A stretch of 64,000 nt of DNA from Chitinibacter bivalviorum (GCF_013403565.1 NZ_CP058627.1:1860001-1924000); one strand, 5' to 3'. Positions 41,295 to 51,684 are shown, counted from the stretch's first letter. The notes: generated by a model from the sequence alone, not told the origin. Numbers and translations: made by a program.

Positions 41295-41915
41295 TTAAGC
41301 CTTTTTTTGCTTACCCAAAAGATAGACTTCCGAGCTACGATCGCGTGATGCTTTAGGTTTTCGAGACACAACGCTGCTAAAAGTTTCACGCATCGCTGAC
41401 ATATATTCCGGAAAACCACTGCCTTGGAACACTTTCACTAGAAAATTACCACCGGGCTTGAGCTGATCCTGTGCAAACTGCAAAGCCAACTCGCACAAAT
41501 ACATGCTGCGCGCCTGATCGGTGACAGCCGTACCTGTAATATTGGGGGCCATATCGCAGATTACAAGGTCTACCTGTCGGCCACCGAGTAGCGCGTTAAA
41601 TTGATTCAATACGGCTTCCTCACGAAAATCGCCCTGAATAAACTCGACGCCACGAATTGGATCCATTTCCAAGATATCCAGCGCAAACACTCGGCCACTA
41701 GGCCCGACTTTGTCTTTGGCAACTTGGCACCAGCTACCTGGCGCGGCACCCAAATCGGCCACCCAGAAGCCTTGCTTTAATAATTTATCTTTTTCATCGA
41801 TTTCGAGCAATTTATACGCCGCGCGTGCGCGGTAGCCATCTTTCTTGGCCATATGCACATAATGGTCATTTACATGCTCCTGTAACCAAGCGTTACTGGA
41901 ATTGGAACGTGCCAT
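41295..41915 (-). CDS. rlmE: 23S rRNA (uridine2552-2'-O)-methyltransferase RlmE
   Basis: The product is 206 residues. The Rossmann SAM site is [15 protein letters not shown]. The K-D-K-E catalytic set is visible as Lys in [12 protein letters not shown], Asp in VICDMAPN, Lys in [10 protein letters not shown] and Glu in SSEVYLLG. It methylates U2552 in the A-loop. It lies upstream of ftsH, 66 bases apart, and diverges from yhbY, as in E. coli. Confidence 0.97.
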   Translation of the reverse strand: MARSNSSNAWLQEHVNDHYVHMAKKDGYRARAAYKLLEIDEKDKLLKQGFWVADLGAAPGSWCQVAKDKVGPSGRVFALDILEMDPIRGVEFIQGDFREEAVLNQFNALLGGRQVDLVICDMAPNITGTAVTDQARSMYLCELALQFAQDQLKPGGNFLVKVFQGSGFPEYMSAMRETFSSVVSRKPKASRDRSSEVYLLGKQKKA

Positions 41916-41961
41916 CGGTTAAACTGTCCTGTTAGTCAAGGATTTGAAGGATTCAATCATT

Positions 41962-42282
41962 ATGTTAGAACTTACCCCGGATCAATGCCGTCATTTGCGC
42001 AGTTTAGCGCATCACCTTAATCCGGTGGTTATGATTGGGAACAATGGTCTTACTGATTCTGTGATGCGTGAAATTGCGCTTAACCTCGATGCACACGAAC
42101 TGATTAAAGTGCGTGTTCTGGGTGATGACCGCGAAGCGCGTGCGCAATACATGCAACAAATCTGCACCGATCTGGGCGCTGCGCCGGTACAAATGCTGGG
42201 TAAATTGCTTCTTATTTACCGCTCAAGCAGCACTGACAAACCCAAAATCAAATTACCAAAACCTAAAAAAGCAGAAAAATAA
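41962..42282 (+). CDS. yhbY: YhbY, CRM-domain RNA-binding protein
   Basis: This single CRM (CRS1-YhbY) domain protein has 106 residues from the ATG at 41962. The KH-like GxxG loop is IGNNGLTDSV near residues 27-36, preceded by LRSLAHHLNPVVM; a basic C-terminal tail (KIKLPKPKKAEK) follows. E. coli YhbY associates with pre-50S particles. An earlier ATG at 41944 would add six non-conserved residues. Confidence 0.94.
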   Translation: MLELTPDQCRHLRSLAHHLNPVVMIGNNGLTDSVMREIALNLDAHELIKVRVLGDDREARAQYMQQICTDLGAAPVQMLGKLLLIYRSSSTDKPKIKLPKPKKAEK

Positions 42283-42295
42283 ACATCTGCAGATC

Positions 42296-42323
42296 AAAAA
42301 GGGCGCGTTAAGCGCCCTTTTTA
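42296..42323. terminator. bidirectional terminator between yhbY and the DUF4149 gene
   Basis: Stem AAAGGGCGC/GCGCCCTTT with a short GTTAA loop and T-runs on both strands. Confidence 0.9.
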
Positions 42324-42341
42324 TTGGCTATCGCATCCTAG

Positions 42342-42773
42342 TCAATCATGCTGCCAAATGTAGATCAAGCCTAGGACACTTTGCAGCAAATAAATCAGAC
42401 TTGAAATCGTATGCCATTGTGCCAAGCCGCCACCGAACATGCCTTCGGCCGCATTACTCACGGCCGGCTTAATTTCAGCAATCAGCGGAAAGATAGCGAA
42501 CTGATTAATCAGCGTGCACAACAGCATCCCCAAGATCAGCCATAGCTTGCCACCCTTGAATGCGCGTGCGCCTTCCATCCAGATCCACCAGATCGTCAAA
42601 AATACGCCTGCGACAATACCGATCCAGCCTATGGCGTGAAATAATTTGCCCGCCACCATACCCGCTACCGCTTTATCTAAGCTACTGAATAAAGCCGGAG
42701 CCACCACCACACCGATAATCCACATTCCACCTATCCACAATGTGGTCAGCAGATTTTTGATCCCATTACCCAT
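42342..42773 (-). CDS. DUF4149 family integral membrane protein
   Basis: The product is 143 residues with four predicted helices: about 8-28, 45-65, 77-95 and 118-138. The first helix region reads LLTTLWIGGMWIIGVVVAPALF, a DUF4149 hallmark (short form GMWIIG). Function is unknown. It lies between greA and the yhbY terminator and may be cotranscribed with greA. Confidence is for the family only. Confidence 0.8.
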   Translation of the reverse strand: MGNGIKNLLTTLWIGGMWIIGVVVAPALFSSLDKAVAGMVAGKLFHAIGWIGIVAGVFLTIWWIWMEGARAFKGGKLWLILGMLLCTLINQFAIFPLIAEIKPAVSNAAEGMFGGGLAQWHTISSLIYLLQSVLGLIYIWQHD

Positions 42774-42835
42774 ATGATGTATCGGGGTGCAAACTAGACT
42801 TTAATTAATCTAGAAAGCAATACCCCACTCCTCGC

Positions 42836-43318
42836 TTAGATGTATTTTACTTCCAAGACTTCATATTCACGCACGCCACCAGGCGCTTGCACATCGGCGA
42901 TATCGCCTTCATATTTACCAATCAAAGCGCGGGCAATCGGGCTAGATACCGAGATTTTACCTTGCTTAATATCAGCTTCATCATCGCCCACGATCTGATA
43001 AGTCACTTCTGCTTCGGTTTCTAAGTCTTGCAGCACTACCGTCGCGGCAAATACGATACGACCTTCTGCGGTATCAGCCATTTCTTTGGGGTCGATAATT
43101 TGGCTATTGCTCAATTTACCTTCTAGCTCGGCGATACGACCTTCCACAAAGCCTTGCTTTTCTTTGGCGGCATCGTATTCGGCATTTTCCGACAAATCGC
43201 CATGGCTACGTGCTTCGGCAATCGCCGCGATGACTGCAGGACGCTCTACGCTTTTCAGGTGCGCCAATTCAGTCTTCAATAATTCTGCACCAATCACGGT
43301 CAGAGGTACTTTAATCAT
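42836..43318 (-). CDS. greA: transcription elongation factor GreA
   Basis: GreA rescues backtracked RNA polymerase by stimulating transcript cleavage. The product is 160 residues from the ATG at 43318, after GGAG. The N-terminal coiled-coil hairpin holds the acidic tip motif in [16 protein letters not shown] (Asp and Glu at the tip). The C-terminal FKBP-like domain has [18 protein letters not shown]. Upstream in-frame codons give no conserved sequence. The order carAB-greA is common in proteobacteria. Confidence 0.96.
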   Translation of the reverse strand: MIKVPLTVIGAELLKTELAHLKSVERPAVIAAIAEARSHGDLSENAEYDAAKEKQGFVEGRIAELEGKLSNSQIIDPKEMADTAEGRIVFAATVVLQDLETEAEVTYQIVGDDEADIKQGKISVSSPIARALIGKYEGDIADVQAPGGVREYEVLEVKYI

Positions 43319-43371
43319 ACTTTTCTCCGCGCGACGTCCGCATACACGCAGCTGCGCCGCTAAAAACAATA

Positions 43372-43400
43372 GCCGCCACCCCTAATAAAGAGGTGGCGGC
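43372..43400 (-). terminator. terminator between carB and greA
   Basis: Stem GCCGCCACC/GGTGGCGGC around an 11-base loop. T-rich tracts follow on both strands (TTTTT at 43401 on plus; TATTGTTTTT on minus). Confidence 0.8.
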
Positions 43401-43421
43401 TTTTTAACTAACGATAAAATA

Positions 43422-46400
43422 TCAGTTATTCAGTTGACGATGCAAGCCCTGCAAGTCGTAAACATTCAACTCTTTCATATCGCGCAAACCGATACACGCC
43501 GCTTTCGCACCTGCGATCGTTGTAAACACTGGCAGTTTTGCTTTAAGTGCTTCATGACGAATCGAGTAGCTATCTTGAATCGCCTGACGACGCTCATCTA
43601 CGGTGTTGAAGATCATACCGATCTCGCCATTGACGATCATATCAACGATGTGTGGACGACCTTCGGTCACTTTATTCACCGCGGTAACAGCAACACCGGC
43701 CGCGTCGATTGCCGCTGCAGTACCCTTGGTCGCAATGACTTTGAAACCAAGCGAAGCCAAGACTTGTGCGCACTCAATGGCTTGGGCTTTATCACCTTCA
43801 CGCACCGAAATAAACACATTACCTGATGCAGGCAAGACCACACCCGCAGCCAATTGTGATTTCACGAAGGCTTCAGCAAAGGTGGCGCCCACGCCCATCA
43901 CTTCACCGGTCGACTTCATTTCTGGGCCGAGGATAGAATCCACGCCAGGGAATTTCGCGAATGGGAATACAGCTTCTTTGACTGAGTAGTACGGCGGAAT
44001 CACTTCAGTCGTCACACCTTGTTGCACCAAAGTTTGTCCAACCATGCAACGTGCAGCGACTTTCGCCAACGGCACACTTGTTGCCTTCGATACATACGGC
44101 ACGGTACGTGAAGCACGTGGATTTACTTCCAGCACGAATACTTTGGCATCCGCGCCTTTGCCTTGAATCGCAAACTGTACGTTCATCAAGCCAACAACGT
44201 TCAAGCCTTTGGCCATCAACACAGTTTGACGACGCAATTCGTCTTGCAGCTCTTTGCTTAAAGAATACGGTGGCAATGAACATGCTGAGTCACCTGAGTG
44301 AACGCCGGCCTGCTCAATGTGCTCCATAATGCCGCCGATGATCACATCGGTACCGTCAGAAATCGCATCCACATCAACTTCAATCGCATCATTCAAGAAA
44401 CGATCAAGCAATACGGGCGAGTCATTCGACACTTTTACCGCTTCGCGCATATAACGCTCGAGGTCTTTGTCTGAATGAACGATTTCCATTGCGCGGCCAC
44501 CCAGTACGTAAGACGGACGCACCACCAATGGGTAGCCCAATTCACGCGCCAAATGCAAGGCATCTTGTTCATTACGCGCAGTCGCATTAGGCGGCTGACG
44601 CAAGGCCAAGTCTTGCAATAATTTTTGGAAGCGTTCGCGATCTTCTGCAGCGTCGATCATGTCTGGCGTCGTACCGATGATAGGCACACCGTTCGCTTCC
44701 AAAGCGCGTGCCAATTTCAATGGCGTTTGGCCACCGTACTGCACAATCACGCCAATTGGTTTTTCAACCGCAACGATTTCCAGCACGTCTTCCAGCGTCA
44801 ATGGCTCGAAATACAGACGATCTGAAGTGTCGTAATCGGTTGAAACAGTTTCTGGGTTGCAGTTCACCATGATGGTCTCGTAACCATCATCGCGCAGTGC
44901 CATTGCCGCGTGAACGCAGCAATAGTCAAACTCAATACCTTGACCAATACGGTTCGGGCCACCGCCCAAGATCATGACCTTTTTCTTGTCCGTTGGCGCC
45001 GCTTCGCATTCTTCTTCGTAAGTCGAATACATATAGGCGGTATTGCTCGCAAACTCAGCTGCACAAGTATCTACACGCTTATACACTGGACGAATCGACA
45101 AAGCATGACGCGCTTTGCGTACTGCATTCTGATCGCAACCGAGCAAAGTGCCCAAACGGCGATCCGAGAAGCCTTTGCGTTTCAGCTTACGGAATTCTTC
45201 TTTGCTCAAGCTATCAACACTACGGCCACGCAGCGAGGCTTCGTCTTTCAAAATGTCTTCGATCAGAACCAAGAACCATGGGTCGATCTTAGAAATATTG
45301 TGAATTTCATCGCGGCTCAGACCAACGCGGAACGCATCAGCCACATACCACAGGCGCTCTGGGCCTGGCGTTGCAATTTCTGATTCGATCTTGGTGCGAT
45401 CGGTGCAGATTTCGTCAAAGCCTGACATACCTGTTTCCAGGCCACGTAATGCTTTTTGCAACGATTCTTGTTGCGTACGGCCAATCGCCATCACCTCGCC
45501 AACCGACTTCATTTGTGTCGTCAGGCGATCATTCGCTTGTGGGAATTTCTCAAACGCAAAACGTGGGATCTTAGTCACCACGTAGTCGATTGATGGCTCG
45601 AAAGATGCTGGCGTTTTGCCGCCGGTAATTTCGTTTTTCAGCTCGTCCAGCGTGTAACCCACCGCCAATTTGGCTGCGATTTTCGCAATCGGGAAACCGG
45701 TCGCTTTAGAAGCCAAAGCAGATGAACGTGACACACGTGGGTTCATCTCGATCACGATCAAACGACCGTCTTTAGGATTGACCGAGAATTGAACGTTTGA
45801 ACCACCAGTATCGACACCGATCTCGCGCAGTACGGCGATCGATGCGTTACGCATGATTTGATATTCTTTATCTGTCAGCGTTTGCGCGGGTGCGACGGTG
45901 ATCGAGTCACCGGTATGCACGCCCATTGGGTCCAGATTTTCGATCGAGCACACGATAATACAGTTGTCGTTGCGGTCACGCACGACTTCCATTTCGTACT
46001 CTTTCCAGCCCAGCAGAGACTCTTCAATCAGCAATTCTTTGGTAGGCGACAAGTCCAAACCGCGAGTACAGATTTCGATGAATTCCTGCATATTGTAGGC
46101 AATACCACCGCCCGAGCCACCCATCGTGAACGATGGACGAATAATCGTTGGGAAGCCCACTTGAGACTGCACCGCCAGCGATTCTTCCAGGCTGTGCGCA
46201 ATGCCAGATCGCGCCGAACCCAAGCCGATTTTATCCATCGCCGCTTTAAATTTCTGACGATCTTCCGCTTTGTCGATCGCTTCTGGTGTTGCGCCGATCA
46301 GCTCAACTTTATATTTGTCGAGCACGCCATTGCGCCACAGATCCAGCGCGCAATTGAGTGCAGTCTGGCCACCCATGGTTGGCAAGATGGCATCTGGACG

Positions 46401-46643
46401 CTCTTTTGCGATAATTTTTTCGACGACTTGCCAAGTAATGGGCTCGACATAAGTGACGTCAGCCATATTGGGGTCAGTCATGATGGTGGCAGGATTGCTG
46501 TTCACCAGAATAACTTTGTAACCCTCTTCACGCAGCGCTTTACACGCTTGCGCGCCAGAGTAGTCAAACTCGCAGGCCTGGCCAATCACAATCGGGCCAG
46601 CACCAATAATCAGAATGCTTTTTAAGTCGGTACGTTTCGGCAT
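43422..46643 (-). CDS. carB: carbamoyl-phosphate synthase large subunit
   Basis: CarB makes carbamoyl phosphate for pyrimidines and arginine from bicarbonate, ATP and ammonia supplied by CarA. The product is 1073 residues, the normal length. It has two tandem ATP-grasp synthetase halves: [22 protein letters not shown] (part: [12 protein letters not shown]) near residue 12 and [16 protein letters not shown] near 560. [20 protein letters not shown] marks the first active site and [16 protein letters not shown] the second; an allosteric MGS-like domain ([11 protein letters not shown]) ends the protein. It follows carA by 12 bases. Confidence 0.98.
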   Translation of the reverse strand: MPKRTDLKSILIIGAGPIVIGQACEFDYSGAQACKALREEGYKVILVNSNPATIMTDPNMADVTYVEPITWQVVEKIIAKERPDAILPTMGGQTALNCALDLWRNGVLDKYKVELIGATPEAIDKAEDRQKFKAAMDKIGLGSARSGIAHSLEESLAVQSQVGFPTIIRPSFTMGGSGGGIAYNMQEFIEICTRGLDLSPTKELLIEESLLGWKEYEMEVVRDRNDNCIIVCSIENLDPMGVHTGDSITVAPAQTLTDKEYQIMRNASIAVLREIGVDTGGSNVQFSVNPKDGRLIVIEMNPRVSRSSALASKATGFPIAKIAAKLAVGYTLDELKNEITGGKTPASFEPSIDYVVTKIPRFAFEKFPQANDRLTTQMKSVGEVMAIGRTQQESLQKALRGLETGMSGFDEICTDRTKIESEIATPGPERLWYVADAFRVGLSRDEIHNISKIDPWFLVLIEDILKDEASLRGRSVDSLSKEEFRKLKRKGFSDRRLGTLLGCDQNAVRKARHALSIRPVYKRVDTCAAEFASNTAYMYSTYEEECEAAPTDKKKVMILGGGPNRIGQGIEFDYCCVHAAMALRDDGYETIMVNCNPETVSTDYDTSDRLYFEPLTLEDVLEIVAVEKPIGVIVQYGGQTPLKLARALEANGVPIIGTTPDMIDAAEDRERFQKLLQDLALRQPPNATARNEQDALHLARELGYPLVVRPSYVLGGRAMEIVHSDKDLERYMREAVKVSNDSPVLLDRFLNDAIEVDVDAISDGTDVIIGGIMEHIEQAGVHSGDSACSLPPYSLSKELQDELRRQTVLMAKGLNVVGLMNVQFAIQGKGADAKVFVLEVNPRASRTVPYVSKATSVPLAKVAARCMVGQTLVQQGVTTEVIPPYYSVKEAVFPFAKFPGVDSILGPEMKSTGEVMGVGATFAEAFVKSQLAAGVVLPASGNVFISVREGDKAQAIECAQVLASLGFKVIATKGTAAAIDAAGVAVTAVNKVTEGRPHIVDMIVNGEIGMIFNTVDERRQAIQDSYSIRHEALKAKLPVFTTIAGAKAACIGLRDMKELNVYDLQGLHRQLNN

Positions 46644-46655
46644 GCTGATAACCTC

Positions 46656-47807
46656 TTACTTGCGCTCAGACATGCTGGCGATGAATTTGTCGAACAAATA
46701 GGCCACATCATGTGGACCAGGGCTCGCTTCAGGGTGACCTTGGAACGAGAAAGCTGGCTTATCCGTCAGCGCAATCCCTTGTACTGTGCCGTCAAACAAT
46801 GAGCGATGAGTCACGCGTACATTGGCTGGCAAGCTGGTTTCATCCACTTGGAAGCCGTGATTTTGGCTGGTGATCATCACGTGCTTGGTATCCAGATCTT
46901 GCACTGGATGATTTGCACCATGGTGACCAAATTTCATTTTGCTGGTTTTACCGCCAGCAGCCAGACCCAATAATTGGTGACCCAAACAGATGCCGAAAAT
47001 TGGCAAACTGGTCGCCAGCAATTCCTGAATCGCCTTGATCGCGTAATCACATGGCTCAGGATCACCAGGGCCGTTCGACAAGAACACGCCATCGGGATTG
47101 AGCGCCAACACATCAGCCGCTGGCGTTTGCGCAGGCACTACGGTCAATTTACAGCCACGCTCAGCGAGCATGCGCAGGATGTTGTGTTTCACGCCAAAGT
47201 CGTACGCCACAACGTGGAATTTTGGATTGCTTTGCACGGTGTAACCGACGCCCAGTTTCCACTCGGCCGTAGTCCACTCGAATGATTTCTCGCAAGACAC
47301 AACTTTGGCCAAATCTTGGCCAGCCATCGAACCGAATGATTTGGCTTTCTCAATCGCTGCGGCTGCGTCGATATTGTCGCCCGTCACGATGCAACCAGGC
47401 TGAGCGCCTTTTTCGCGCAAAATGCGAGTCAGTTTACGGGTATCGATATCCGCAATAGCCACAACACCGTTTTGCTTGAGATACTCCCCCAAGCTCATCG
47501 TTGAGCGGAAGTTAGAATGCAGCAAAGGCAGATCACGAATGATCAGACCTTCAGCAAAAACACCGCGGCTTTCAGCATCTTCGGCATTCACGCCGTAGTT
47601 ACCGATGTGCGGGTAGGTCAATGTGACGATTTGCTTGGTATACGAAGGATCCGTAAGAATTTCTTGGTAACCCGTCATAGAAGTGTTAAATACCACTTCA
47701 CCGAGAGTTTCACCGTCTGCGCCGATGGAAATACCGTGGAACAGGGTGCCGTCGGCAAGCGCTAACAGTGCTTGAGTTGGGGCTGGAGTGGGGGCTGGTG
47801 TGGACAC
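46656..47807 (-). CDS. carA: carbamoyl-phosphate synthase small subunit
   Basis: CarA is the glutamine amidotransferase subunit. The GTG at 47807 is chosen because GGAG lies seven bases upstream and the resulting 383 residues match the family (E. coli 382). The protein starts (M)[19 protein letters not shown]. The class I amidotransferase Cys is in FGICLGHQ near residue 270, and the His-Glu pair in [11 protein letters not shown]. The frame stays open upstream to an ATG at 47900, but those 31 codons lie in the leader and are probably not part of CarA. Confidence 0.95.
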   Translation of the reverse strand: MSTPAPTPAPTQALLALADGTLFHGISIGADGETLGEVVFNTSMTGYQEILTDPSYTKQIVTLTYPHIGNYGVNAEDAESRGVFAEGLIIRDLPLLHSNFRSTMSLGEYLKQNGVVAIADIDTRKLTRILREKGAQPGCIVTGDNIDAAAAIEKAKSFGSMAGQDLAKVVSCEKSFEWTTAEWKLGVGYTVQSNPKFHVVAYDFGVKHNILRMLAERGCKLTVVPAQTPAADVLALNPDGVFLSNGPGDPEPCDYAIKAIQELLATSLPIFGICLGHQLLGLAAGGKTSKMKFGHHGANHPVQDLDTKHVMITSQNHGFQVDETSLPANVRVTHRSLFDGTVQGIALTDKPAFSFQGHPEASPGPHDVAYLFDKFIASMSERK

Positions 47808-47943
47808 TAGGCGGCTCCAGGGCATTGCGCCCGATAAGTCAAAATCCGTGGGGTAGGCGTAGAAAAACGGGATTAGGTTGCCCCACCCCGTTTCACGCAT
47901 ACAAAATTGGCCGAATTTTACCCTAAAAGCCCTTCCCCATCAA
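47808..47943 (-). promoter_or_regulatory. carA promoter and leader with possible attenuator
   Basis: TTGATG (47943-47938), 17 bases, TAAAAT (47920-47915) is a good sigma-70 promoter; transcription would begin near 47908. The leader of about 100 nt can form a stem AAACGGG/CCCGTTT followed by a T-run (TTTTTCT), resembling a terminator. A competing pair, GTGGGG with CCCCAC, overlaps it. A short frame (ATG at 47900, [13 protein letters not shown]) reads through this region into carA. Pyrimidine-sensitive attenuation is inferred from the competing stems; no experiment supports it here. Confidence 0.5.
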
Positions 47944-47980
47944 TGCCAAACCCTGCACAAGTCAGCAGAAAGATAAGGAA

Positions 47981-48460
47981 TTACAAGAGGCTTTCGACCT
48001 CTTGAGCCAATTCTTCGGGCTTGGTCATCGAGCTGTGACGTGACACCACCCTTCCCTCGCGATCTATCAAAAACTTGGTAAAGTTCCATTTGATATTTTC
48101 CGTTCCGAGAAAACCACTCTGTTGGCTTTTCAAATATTGATACAAAGGATGCGCCGCCTCGCCATTCACGTCAGTCTTAGCAAAGATCGGAAAGCTCACG
48201 CCATAGTTCAAGCTGCAAAATTCGGCAATTTCATCCTCAGAGCCACTCTCCTGGCTACCAAACTGATTGCAGGGAAAACCCAACACAACGAATCCTTGTG
48301 CTTGATATTGCAGATACAAAGATTGCAATCCAGCGTATTGCGGGGTAAAACCACAGCGGCTTGCCACATTCACCACTAAAATGACTTGCCCACGAAAATC
48401 GGCCATTGAAGCAGATTGTCCGTTAAGCAAGACCAAAGGAATATCGTAGAGCGTCGACAT
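47981..48460 (-). CDS. glutathione peroxidase-family thiol peroxidase
   Basis: The product is 159 residues with the thioredoxin-like peroxidase fold. The peroxidatic residue is cysteine, not selenocysteine, in NVASRCGFTPQY near residue 36. The Gln in GFPCNQFGSQE and Trp in IKWNFTKFLID complete the catalytic set, and the Cys in GFPCNQF may be resolving. It probably reduces hydroperoxides with thioredoxin or glutathione. It diverges from the FIST gene. It carries no signal peptide, so it is cytoplasmic. Confidence 0.94.
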   Translation of the reverse strand: MSTLYDIPLVLLNGQSASMADFRGQVILVVNVASRCGFTPQYAGLQSLYLQYQAQGFVVLGFPCNQFGSQESGSEDEIAEFCSLNYGVSFPIFAKTDVNGEAAHPLYQYLKSQQSGFLGTENIKWNFTKFLIDREGRVVSRHSSMTKPEELAQEVESLL

Positions 48461-48511
48461 AAAGCCTCCTTGGCTTTAATTAATGATTGATTCTAACGCG
48501 CCAGCCTCATT

Positions 48512-49531
48512 ATGAAACCAGCCAGCGGATACGCCTACGGCCCCAAAGCCAGCACCCAAGTTGCCATTGCCGCCGTCAGCAGCGCCATGGCACGCGGCGG
48601 CATCACGCACGCGGGCAAAGTTTTTTTATTCTTATCAACGCATTTTCAGCCCTTGATCGATGATTGCTTGCGCGCGATTGTGCAAATTAGCGGTAGCTTG
48701 GATATTGTTGGCGCCAGTGCAGCCGGCGTATTTACCGAACAAGACTGGTCACTCGACTCACCAGCTGCCGCTGCGCTCGTACTGCCGATCAACTTTCCGA
48801 CACAACAGCGCAATTCGCATTTGGCGCTGGCCGCGCCCAATGCCGTCAATCAATTTTGGCTCAACGACGGCGCGATTAAATTTGGCGGCATTGCGGGCGA
48901 CGCCACCGGACAAGGCCATTTCGCCCTCTGGCAAGCCGCACAACAACGCTTTAGTTATATCCAGATCCCACTGGAAGCCCGCAATATTATTGTTTCGGAC
49001 GGTACACAAACCCTCAGCCCCGCTTTAACCATCACCGCCAGCCACGGCTTAACGCTAGAAACACTCGATCATCTCCCCGCCCTGAATACACTTGGTCCAT
49101 TATTGGCCCGCTTTCCCAGCGAAACATTACTCGCCCAAATCAGCTCGAGCAATGAAGTCAACCCCAATCCGCTGTGGGTGCCCGTTATCGGTACCGACCT
49201 TCATCGTGGCTCGGTGATGTTGGCGCACGAACTGCCACTCGGCGCCGAATTACGCTGGGGGCATTTTGACGCGCATTCCGCCAGCAACGAACTGGCGCAG
49301 CAAATCATTCACAGCATTGCGGGCAAAGCGCAACCGCAATGGGCACTGGCATTTTCCAGCCATCGTCGCGCCATGGCGGGCGATGGGTTGAGCGAGCCCG
49401 ATTGGAATGTGCTGCGCAAAACATTACCTGACGTGCCATTTGCCGGCTTTTATGGCAATGGGCAAATCATCCCTCTCGCCAAAATCAATCGAGTCGTCGA
49501 CAATAGCGTTCTTCTGGCTTTATTTGATTGA
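48512..49531 (+). CDS. FIST-domain sensory protein
   Basis: The product is 339 residues with a FIST_N domain (about 20-190; FLFLSTHFQPLIDDCL, DIVGASAAGVF) and a FIST_C domain (about 200-325; ending PFAGFYGNGQIIPL). FIST domains occur in signalling proteins and are thought to bind small ligands such as amino acids. Here the domain stands alone with no kinase or methyl-acceptor part. It is followed at once by a DUF1841 gene, so the two are probably cotranscribed. The ligand and partners are unknown. Confidence 0.85.
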   Translation: MKPASGYAYGPKASTQVAIAAVSSAMARGGITHAGKVFLFLSTHFQPLIDDCLRAIVQISGSLDIVGASAAGVFTEQDWSLDSPAAAALVLPINFPTQQRNSHLALAAPNAVNQFWLNDGAIKFGGIAGDATGQGHFALWQAAQQRFSYIQIPLEARNIIVSDGTQTLSPALTITASHGLTLETLDHLPALNTLGPLLARFPSETLLAQISSSNEVNPNPLWVPVIGTDLHRGSVMLAHELPLGAELRWGHFDAHSASNELAQQIIHSIAGKAQPQWALAFSSHRRAMAGDGLSEPDWNVLRKTLPDVPFAGFYGNGQIIPLAKINRVVDNSVLLALFD

Positions 49532-49537
49532 TTGAAA

Positions 49538-49972
49538 ATGCTGTTTAGCCCTAGCCGCGATCAAGCGCGCCGTTTTTTCATTACCAGCTGGCAAAAACAT
49601 CAGCAAGGCTTGCAACTGGCCGATCTGGAAGCAATCGTGATTGATGTGCTGATGGCGCACCCTGAATACCATCAGTATTTAAGCGAAGACTATATTGATC
49701 GCGACTGGCCGCCTGAGCACGGCGACAGTAATCCATTTCTGCACATCAGCCTGCATTTAGCGATTGCGGAACAACTTTCCATCGATCAGCCCGCCGGCGT
49801 GCGTCAACTTTATACGCAACTGCATACCCAGCACGGTGATGCGCACAAAGCTTTGCACGATATGCTCGAGTGCTTGGGCGAAATGATCTGGCAAGCGCAA
49901 CGCAACAATACCGCACCCGATCCCGCTATTTATCTCAATGGCTTACGCGCCCGAGTTAAAATCAGCCGCTAA
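49538..49972 (+). CDS. DUF1841 family protein
   Basis: The cytoplasmic protein has 144 residues from the ATG at 49538. It has the DUF1841 pattern MLFSPSRDQARRFF and HPEYHQYL, then NPFLHISLHLAIAEQLSIDQPAG (short: FLHISLHLAI) and a C-terminal helical part with LECLGEMIWQAQ. Function is unknown. It begins six bases after the FIST gene and is followed by an intergenic repeat region. Confidence 0.85.
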   Translation: MLFSPSRDQARRFFITSWQKHQQGLQLADLEAIVIDVLMAHPEYHQYLSEDYIDRDWPPEHGDSNPFLHISLHLAIAEQLSIDQPAGVRQLYTQLHTQHGDAHKALHDMLECLGEMIWQAQRNNTAPDPAIYLNGLRARVKISR

Positions 49973-49981
49973 GATCAGGCA

Positions 49982-50030
49982 GGGTATATCGCCGAAAACA
50001 AGTCAATAATTCGTCTTGCACGACATACCC
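49982..50030. repeat. GGGTAT-ATACCC hairpin after the DUF1841 gene
   Basis: GGGTATATCG (49982-49991) pairs with CGACATACCC (50021-50030), nine of ten positions, with a 29-base loop. Related hairpins lie at 55657-55694 and 63338-63386. Confidence 0.5.
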
Positions 50031-50039
50031 CCGATTTAT

Positions 50040-50235
50040 TGGGCATGTTCAGATAAAGCCTTGATAACAAGAATCGTAGGGTGGGTTAGCCCCTTAGGGC
50101 GTAACCCACCGTGACGCGACATAAAGAAAAGCAGCGTAACGGTGGGTTACGGCTTAGCCTAACCCACCCTACGAATATCGTTTTTCGTAGTCAAACCAAG
50201 TTCTGTTCATATCAACACACAATCTGAACATGCCC
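50040..50235. repeat. nested palindromic intergenic repeat
   Basis: Outer arms GGGCATGTTCAGAT (50040-50053) and ATCTGAACATGCCC (50222-50235) are perfect 14-base inverted repeats. Inside, 50075-50173 holds two hairpins, each GGTGGGTTA...TAACCCACC, together forming a larger palindrome with CGTAGGGTGGGTTA at one end and its complement at the other. The GTAGGGTGGGTTA type is a common dispersed repeat in many proteobacterial genomes. The right arm runs to within four bases of the BepA-like stop codon. It could be a REP/MITE-like unit with a role in termination of the two convergent genes. Confidence 0.8.
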
Positions 50236-50238
50236 GAT

Positions 50239-51684
50239 TTATTTCTTCTGATCGCTCATCACTAGCGGGGTGAGCTCCCGCACTCGTACTTCGATACCGG
50301 ATCGCAGATAAAAATCTTCACCCGGCTGGCGCAGCGCAAGTTGGAATTGCTCCAGCGCCATGGTGTACTCTTTCAGACGCGCATAATACTCACCCTGCAT
50401 CTGGTACTGCAGCATGATTTTGCCTTGTTTGGCATATAACTTTGCTGAACGCAGATACAGTTGCGGATCACTCGCATACATCGACAAAGCATCGTCGATT
50501 TCATCCTGCGCCGCCTTATAATCGCCCGCCGCGATTTGCGCATCGATCAAACCATAGGTCAGCGCCCGACTCGCGGAAAAGCGTCGACTTGCTGCGGTCA
50601 GAATATTGACCGCCTCAGTATTCTTACCCTGCGCCAAGCGGATATTTCCCGCGAGATACTCCAATGCCGGATGTGATGTTTTCCCACCCTCGAAACTGGC
50701 TTTTGCTTTTTGCAACGCTTGCCAAGCAGACTCGTACTCACGATTCATATAATGCGCCAAAGCCAAGCCATAGCGCTGCGCCGCTTCGTTGGCGTAGCGT
50801 TTTTCGGCAATCATTTTCTGATAATAATTAATCGACTCACGCCCTTTCATCTGCAAAGTGCGACACTTTTCGCGCACAAACAGAAAATCTGCCGAATCAG
50901 GGACTTGCTTGTACGGCATTTGCCCCAGACGGCTTTGCGCTTCGGAAATACGCTTACTGGTTACGGGGTGAGTACGCAGAAATTCGGGCGCGTTATTTTC
51001 AACAATTCGATTGTAGTTTTGTAGCTTTTCAAAAAAAGTCGCCATGGCGGAAGGATCAAAACCCGATTGTTGCAGGGTTTGCATGCCAATCCGATCGGCC
51101 TCTTGCTCAAAGGAATAGGTGTAATCCAGCTGACGCCGCACCTGCACCGCCATGCCCCCAGAAATAATCGCCGCGGCAGCATCACCACGCCCTGCGCTTC
51201 CCGCCAAAATCGCCGCCGCAATAGCAGCCAGCGTGACCCAAGGCGCCGACTTCATCCCTTCCACCATCCGCGCCATATGGTGTTGCGTAACATGGGCAAT
51301 CTCGTGCGCCAATACTCCAGCCACTTCGGATTCATGCTGAGCCTGCACAATCAAACCGGTATGCACACCGACGTAACCGCCCGGCATCGCAAACGCATTA
51401 ATGCTGGGGTCCAGCAAAGGGAAAAAAGTAAATTGAGGCTCGGTCACCTCGGCAGCATAGGTGAGCTTAGCACCCAGCCAAGTGATATAGGCAATGATTT
51501 CGGGGTCATCCACCATTTCGCCACTGCGACGAATCTCGCGCATCGCCGTTTCGCCGATTTCGCGCTCTTGCTGCGGCGTCAGTCCCTCTTGCGAAGCATC
51601 ACCCAGCTCGGGCAATCGTTCCGCCATCACCGGCTGCACCATCAGCACCGCAGCCATTGCGGCCGCAATTATTTTCATCCTCAA
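50239..51684 (-). CDS. bepA: M48-family periplasmic metalloprotease / chaperone (BepA-like)
   Basis: The product is 481 residues with a cleavable signal peptide ending PVMAER. An M48 zinc metalloprotease domain carries HEIAH near residues 127-131 and a downstream Glu in SFEQEADRIG; a TPR region follows from about 290 to the end (YGLALAHYMNREYESAWQAL, then repeats). E. coli BepA aids or degrades outer-membrane proteins such as LptD. The first possible start is TTG at 51684, well spaced from AGGGG; the ATG at 51678 is the alternative. Both lie within the signal peptide region. Confidence 0.92.
   Translation of the reverse strand: MRMKIIAAAMAAVLMVQPVMAERLPELGDASQEGLTPQQEREIGETAMREIRRSGEMVDDPEIIAYITWLGAKLTYAAEVTEPQFTFFPLLDPSINAFAMPGGYVGVHTGLIVQAQHESEVAGVLAHEIAHVTQHHMARMVEGMKSAPWVTLAAIAAAILAGSAGRGDAAAAIISGGMAVQVRRQLDYTYSFEQEADRIGMQTLQQSGFDPSAMATFFEKLQNYNRIVENNAPEFLRTHPVTSKRISEAQSRLGQMPYKQVPDSADFLFVREKCRTLQMKGRESINYYQKMIAEKRYANEAAQRYGLALAHYMNREYESAWQALQKAKASFEGGKTSHPALEYLAGNIRLAQGKNTEAVNILTAASRRFSASRALTYGLIDAQIAAGDYKAAQDEIDDALSMYASDPQLYLRSAKLYAKQGKIMLQYQMQGEYYARLKEYTMALEQFQLALRQPGEDFYLRSGIEVRVRELTPLVMSDQKK

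Noticed and set aside
45858-46625. 255-codon open frame on the plus strand opposite carB
   Set aside because: Antisense to a highly conserved carB region; its protein is His/Phe/Arg-rich with no family resemblance.
47808-47900. 31-residue N-terminal extension of CarA
   Set aside because: The GTG at 47807 has ideal Shine-Dalgarno spacing and gives the family length; the ATG at 47900 lies about eight bases from the predicted transcript start without a binding site.
47981-48460. selenoprotein glutathione peroxidase
   Set aside because: The active-site codon is a normal Cys codon; no in-frame TGA is present.
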